Below, in pieces: positions 60,864 through 64,000 of a stretch of DNA of 64,000 bases. The DNA lies in contig NZ_JAAVTK010000001.1 in assembly GCF_012275535.1 (NCBI RefSeq), positions 1-64,000 on the forward strand. The letters run 5' to 3'. Within the stretch, counting starts at the first letter, position 1; each line of letters opens with the position of its first letter. The translations under genes and the position numbers were made by a program. The notes beneath the pieces were generated by a model. The model had not been told where the DNA came from, made no database searches, and worked only from the letters and a program-made list of their open reading frames with translations. Source of the stretch: Hymenobacter artigasi. GTDB taxonomy: Bacteria > Bacteroidota > Bacteroidia > Cytophagales > Hymenobacteraceae.

Positions 60864-61694
60864 TTAGCGCAGCATGTCGAGGGGCACGGCGTCCATATCG
60901 GTGTACTCGCGGTTTTCGCCGGCCATGCCCCAGATGAAGGCATAGTTGCTGGAACCGCAGCCGGTGTGGATGGACCACGGCGGCGAGAGAATGGCCTGCT
61001 CGTTGCTCACCCACAGGGGGCGGGTTTCGGTGGGCTCGCCCAGCAGGTGCAGCACGCGCTGGTCCTGGGGCAGGTTGAAATAGAGGTAAGCCTCCATGCG
61101 CCGGTCGTGGGTGTGGCTGGGCATAGTGTTCCACACGTTGCCCGGCTTGAGCTGGGTGAGGCCCATCACCAGCTGGCAGCTCTGGATGCCTTCGGCGTAG
61201 ATGTATTTGTAGATGGTGCGCTCGTTGGCGGTTTCCATAGCGCCCATTTCCACGGGCGTGGCTTCGGCCTGGGTGCGGCGGGTGGTGGGGTGCCCGGCGT
61301 GGGCCGGAGCCGAAAGCAGATAATACTTCGCCGGATTGGCCGCGTCGGCGCTGGCGAAGGTTACTTCCTTGCTGCCCATGCCCACGTACAGGCAATCCTG
61401 GTTGCCCAGCTCGTACACCGTGCCATCCACGGTGATGGTGCCGGCGCCGCCCACATTGAGCGCGCCCAATTCGCGGCGCTCCAGGAAGAAGCTGGCCTTC
61501 AGCGACTCCGGGCAGGGCAGCGTCAGCGCCGTTTCGGCGGGCTGCGCACCGCCCACAATCATGCGGTCGTAGTGCGTGTAGGTCAGCTCGATTTCGCCGG
61601 CGGCGAAGATGTTTTCAATCAGGAAGTGCTCCCGGAGGCCGCTCGTGTTGAGCGTGGCCGTTTCGCGGGGGCCAATGGCAAAGCGCTGAGTCAT
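60864..61694 (-). CDS. kduI: 5-keto-4-deoxyuronate isomerase
   Basis: 276 residues from ATG at 61694; the frame is open for 26 codons upstream, but those are translated repeat. Metal ligands align with the E. coli enzyme: His194, His196, Glu201 (HTHDRRMEAY) and His243 (SIHTGC), each offset by two. It converts 5-keto-4-deoxyuronate, formed from unsaturated galacturonate, to 3-deoxy-D-glycero-2,5-hexodiulosonate for KduD. Cupin fold, cytoplasmic. Confidence 0.96.
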   Translation of the reverse strand: MTQRFAIGPRETATLNTSGLREHFLIENIFAAGEIELTYTHYDRMIVGGAQPAETALTLPCPESLKASFFLERRELGALNVGGAGTITVDGTVYELGNQDCLYVGMGSKEVTFASADAANPAKYYLLSAPAHAGHPTTRRTQAEATPVEMGAMETANERTIYKYIYAEGIQSCQLVMGLTQLKPGNVWNTMPSHTHDRRMEAYLYFNLPQDQRVLHLLGEPTETRPLWVSNEQAILSPPWSIHTGCGSSNYAFIWGMAGENREYTDMDAVPLDMLR

Positions 61695-61696
61695 GG

Positions 61697-61790
61697 AAGG
61701 GTTGAGTTTTAAGGGTTGAAGGTTGAGTTTTGATTTTGCGAGAGCCGGGTGAGATTTCAATTCAAAATTCAACCCTCAAAACTCAACATT
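61697..61790. repeat. GGGTTGAGTTTT inverted repeat between kduD and kduI
   Basis: Left arm from 61699 (GGGTTGAGTTTTAAGGGTTG) and right arm ending 61788 (AACCCTCAAAACTCAAC). Same family as 15343-15419, less perfect. Confidence 0.85.
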
Positions 61791-61794
61791 TCAT

Positions 61795-62565
61795 CTACCG
61801 TCCCATCCAGCCGCCGTCGACGGTGAGGATGGTGCCGTGCACGTAGTCGCTGGCGGCCGAGGCCAAGAACACGGCCGGGCCCTGGTAGTCGGTGGGCAGG
61901 GCCCAGCGGCCGGCCGGAATGCGCGAGAGGATGGCGGCGCTGCGCTCTTCATCCTGGCGCAGGGCGGCGGTGTTGTCGGTGGCCACGTAGCCGGGCGCGA
62001 TGGCGTTCACGTTCACGCCCTGGCCGGCCCACTCGTTGGCGAGGGCTTTCACCAGGCTGCCCACGCCGCCTTTGCTGGCCGCGTAGCTGGGCACGTTGAT
62101 GCCGCCCTGAAAAGTGAGCAGCGAGGCGGTGAAGATGATTTTGCCGCTGCCGTTTTTCAGCATCTGGCCGCCAATGGCGCGGGCCAGGCGGAACGGCGCG
62201 TCGAGGTTGATGCTGAGCACGGCGTCCCAGTCCTCATCGGAATGCTCGGCAGCCGGGGCGCGGCGGATAATGCCGGCGTTGTTAAACAGAATGTCGATGA
62301 CCGGAAAGTCGGCCTGCACTTCCTTAATGAAGCCCTGCAACTCGTCGAGCTTGCCGAAATCGGCCTCGTAGCCCCGGTATTCGCGGCCCAGCGCCTGCAC
62401 CGCTACTTCGGTTTCGCCGCCGGCGGGCATGTGCATGGATACACCGATGATGTCGGCACCCGCCTCGGCCAGGCCGAGGGCAATGGCTTGTCCGATACCC
62501 CGGTCGCAACCCGTGACCAGGGCACGCTTGCCGGCTAAGCTAAAGGCAGAAGAAAATGCAGTCAT
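61795..62565 (-). CDS. kduD: 2-deoxy-D-gluconate 3-dehydrogenase / KDG dehydrogenase (SDR)
   Basis: 256 residues from ATG at 62565. Short-chain dehydrogenase with ALVTGCDRGIGQAIA (cofactor loop), FNNAGI, the catalytic YAASK and the closing GTILTVDGGWMGR. The segment HMPAGGETEVAVQALGREY after the second strand resembles KduD. It reduces 3-deoxy-2,5-hexodiulosonate to 2-keto-3-deoxygluconate with NADH. First gene of the run after the long intergenic region, so the promoter for kduD-kduI-susCD is probably at 62566-63112. Confidence 0.92.
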   Translation of the reverse strand: MTAFSSAFSLAGKRALVTGCDRGIGQAIALGLAEAGADIIGVSMHMPAGGETEVAVQALGREYRGYEADFGKLDELQGFIKEVQADFPVIDILFNNAGIIRRAPAAEHSDEDWDAVLSINLDAPFRLARAIGGQMLKNGSGKIIFTASLLTFQGGINVPSYAASKGGVGSLVKALANEWAGQGVNVNAIAPGYVATDNTAALRQDEERSAAILSRIPAGRWALPTDYQGPAVFLASAASDYVHGTILTVDGGWMGR

Positions 62566-63112
62566 AAAAGGGACGATGTTGGGACGATGAAGAAGAGCCG
62601 ACAGGCCCAAAAAAGTAGTTGGGGCCGTTCCTGCTTCTTAAAGGTTTGGTGAAGCCTCAGCCAAAAGCAAGAGTTGGACAATATTTTTTTGCGCAATCGT
62701 TGCCGGGAACGATGCCATGTGCGCCTCCCCTACCCAAACCCGGCACCAAATATGCCTCAGGCACTAAAATTTCCACAAAGCCCACCCGGCTTGCCCAGCC
62801 TACTGCAACAAGACCAATTATTGAATTTTTCCAATATAGCCGGTTCCCAACCCATCACCGACACGCCCCCCGGATTTCGCAGATTTACTCCACCAAAGGC
62901 CCGCAAAAAGCCCCGGGAGCCAGTCGTTCCAAAACGACCAGTTCCCGGGGCTTCCGGTTGGCAATTGCGCAAATGGGCCTACTGCGCCACGTTCGGCCCC
63001 CACTCCCGCAACAGGGTTGACGGGGCAGCGGGCTGCAGGGCCAAGCTCAGCAGCGGCACCCGCTATTCAAACGGGGTGCTTATTTCATGCGCTGGTTCGC
63101 GCGAGCCCGGCC
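62566..63112. promoter_or_regulatory. Intergenic control region before kduD (547 bp), with possible LacI-type operators
   Basis: Contains no gene. The minus-strand 15-mer CAACGATTGCGCAAA (62702-62688) resembles the site before uxaC; GGCAATTGCGCAAAT (62960-62974) is a shorter relative. TACTTTTTTG near 62610 is a loose -7 candidate. The terminator of the symporter gene lies at 62908-62953. Confidence 0.45.
62908..62953 (-). terminator. Terminator of the symporter gene
   Basis: AAGCCCCGGGA and TCCCGGGGCTT arms with an inner GTCGTT/AACGAC stem; minus strand continues TTTTT. It separates the symporter from the kduD unit. Confidence 0.82.
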
Positions 63113-64000
63113 CTACCAGTAAATGGTGTACAAGGCGGTGATGATGACCAGGATAACGGCCGTGCCAATGGCAAAGCTGGGCTGCGGCTTGAACATGCTG
63201 CTGTCGATTTCCAGACCGTTGGTTTTCACGCCACGGCTCTTCTCATACAGGCTGATAATAATCATCCCAATCACGCAGAAGATGAACACGAAGCCCATCC
63301 GGTCAAGGAAAGGGATTTCGTAGACACCGGCGGCATTTTTAATGGAGAAGCCGAAGGGCGAGAGGAACGACAGGTTTACTACCCCGGGCAGGAATTTGAG
63401 CAGAATCGAGAGCAGAAAGCCGCCGATGGTAGCAAACAGCGCCGCGCTCGACGTCGTTTTCTTCCAGAAAAAGCCCAGGATGAACATGGCAAAAATGCCC
63501 GGCGACACAAAGCCCGTGTACTCCTGAATGTACTGAAAACCGCCTTTTTTGTCGATGCCCAGGTGCGGCGCGATGAGCACGCCCAGAATCATGGCCACGA
63601 CTACGGCAATTTTGCCGGTGCTTACCAGCGTCTTTTCGGAAGCAGCGGGGTTGATGACTTTCTTGTAAACGTCGAGGGTGAAGATGGTGGCGATGGAGTT
63701 GGCTTTGCCGGCCAGCGAGGCCACCACGGCGGCCGTGAGGGCGGCAAAGGACAGGCCCTTGAGGCCCACCGGCAGGATGTTGAGCAGCACCGGGTAAGCG
63801 CGGTCAGGGTTTAGCTCGCCGCCCGAAACCATGGCCTTGCCGAACTCACCAAAGATGTCCTGCTTATACAGCACGTAGGCCGCGATGCCGGGCAGCACCA
63901 CAATTACGGGCATCAGCAGCTTGAGGAAGGCAGCAAACAGGATACCGGCGCGGGCCGTGGGCAAATCGGCTCCCAGGGCGCGCTGGGTGATGTATTGGTT
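63113..64000 (-). CDS. Sodium:solute symporter, C-terminal part (cut by the right edge)
   Basis: The frame stays open to base 64000, so the true start is outside; 295 codons and the stop are visible. The first visible residues NQYITQRALGAD are a signature of the sodium/sugar symporter (SSS) family. At least six membrane helices follow, e.g. FAALTAAVVASLAGKANSIATIFTLDVY, which carries the sodium-site region. Probably imports galacturonate or another pectin monomer, inferred from kduD next door. Confidence 0.9.
   Translation of the reverse strand, partial: NQYITQRALGADLPTARAGILFAAFLKLLMPVIVVLPGIAAYVLYKQDIFGEFGKAMVSGGELNPDRAYPVLLNILPVGLKGLSFAALTAAVVASLAGKANSIATIFTLDVYKKVINPAASEKTLVSTGKIAVVVAMILGVLIAPHLGIDKKGGFQYIQEYTGFVSPGIFAMFILGFFWKKTTSSAALFATIGGFLLSILLKFLPGVVNLSFLSPFGFSIKNAAGVYEIPFLDRMGFVFIFCVIGMIIISLYEKSRGVKTNGLEIDSSMFKPQPSFAIGTAVILVIITALYTIYW

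Noticed and set aside
59553..61712. Plus-strand frame of 719 codons across susC and kduI
   Set aside because: Antisense shadow; no recognisable motif, and it spans two well-supported genes and their gap.
62619..63141. Short open frames in the gap before kduD
   Set aside because: Pro/Arg-rich, overlapping a terminator and putative operators; no start signal or homology visible.

Overview
The window looks like chromosome of a GC-rich member of the Bacteroidota, most likely Hymenobacter or a close relative in the Hymenobacteraceae. This rests on TTG-N19/20-TAnnTTTG promoters, very few Shine-Dalgarno sequences, a SusC/SusD pair, a RemB/Wzi-like outer-membrane protein, several secreted beta-barrel paralogs and protein families typical of that group (DUF2480, PagL-like deacylase, PL10 pectate lyase). 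Names come from reading protein motifs and from family knowledge; no database was searched.

Left edge (1-595): no protein gene. Three tandem consensus promoters and a boxA-like leader point leftward, which suggests that a 16S rRNA operon begins just outside the window. 596-16723 is mostly housekeeping: a serine hydrolase and a lipoprotein separated by dispersed GC-rich repeats, an amino-acid permease, DUF2480, a 56-residue zinc-ribbon protein, tsaB, a SUFU-domain protein, an S41 protease, rnpA-rpmH, a REP-associated transposase (RAYT) inside its own palindromes, an M61 peptidase, a PfkB kinase, tRNA-His, a DEAD-box helicase and upp.

16992-35309: a RemB/Wzi-like protein, an MsbA-type ABC exporter, gmhA, a YifB/ComM ATPase, a MntA-HepT toxin-antitoxin pair overlapping pyrD, a PagL-like lipid A deacylase, four tandem beta-barrel genes each closed by its own terminator, an M20 dipeptidase, a Rieske lipoprotein, DUF2199 and plsY. 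35408-40951 is one very large gene for an exported protein of unknown function with a lysine-rich tail. A Gfo/Idh/MocA oxidoreductase and a secreted alpha/beta hydrolase follow.

44413-64000 (minus strand) is a pectin/galacturonate utilisation locus: a sodium:solute symporter (cut by the right edge), kduD, kduI, susC, susD, a PL10 pectate lyase, uxaB, uxaA, uxaC, kdgK, eda and an ExuT-like transporter, then an NTF2-like protein and fbp. Polygalacturonan would be cut outside the cell, imported through SusCD, and its saturated (UxaC-UxaB-UxaA) and unsaturated (KduI-KduD) products would meet at 2-keto-3-deoxygluconate. KdgK and Eda convert this to pyruvate and glyceraldehyde-3-phosphate, and Fbp would supply gluconeogenesis. 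No regulator for the locus is visible.

Two patterns run through the window. First, at least seven unrelated families of intergenic inverted repeats lie between genes, including most gaps of the pectin locus, and one family surrounds the RAYT gene. Second, six genes have a TTTG- or TTTA-ending promoter-like motif exactly 4 nt before ATG, which suggests leaderless transcripts.
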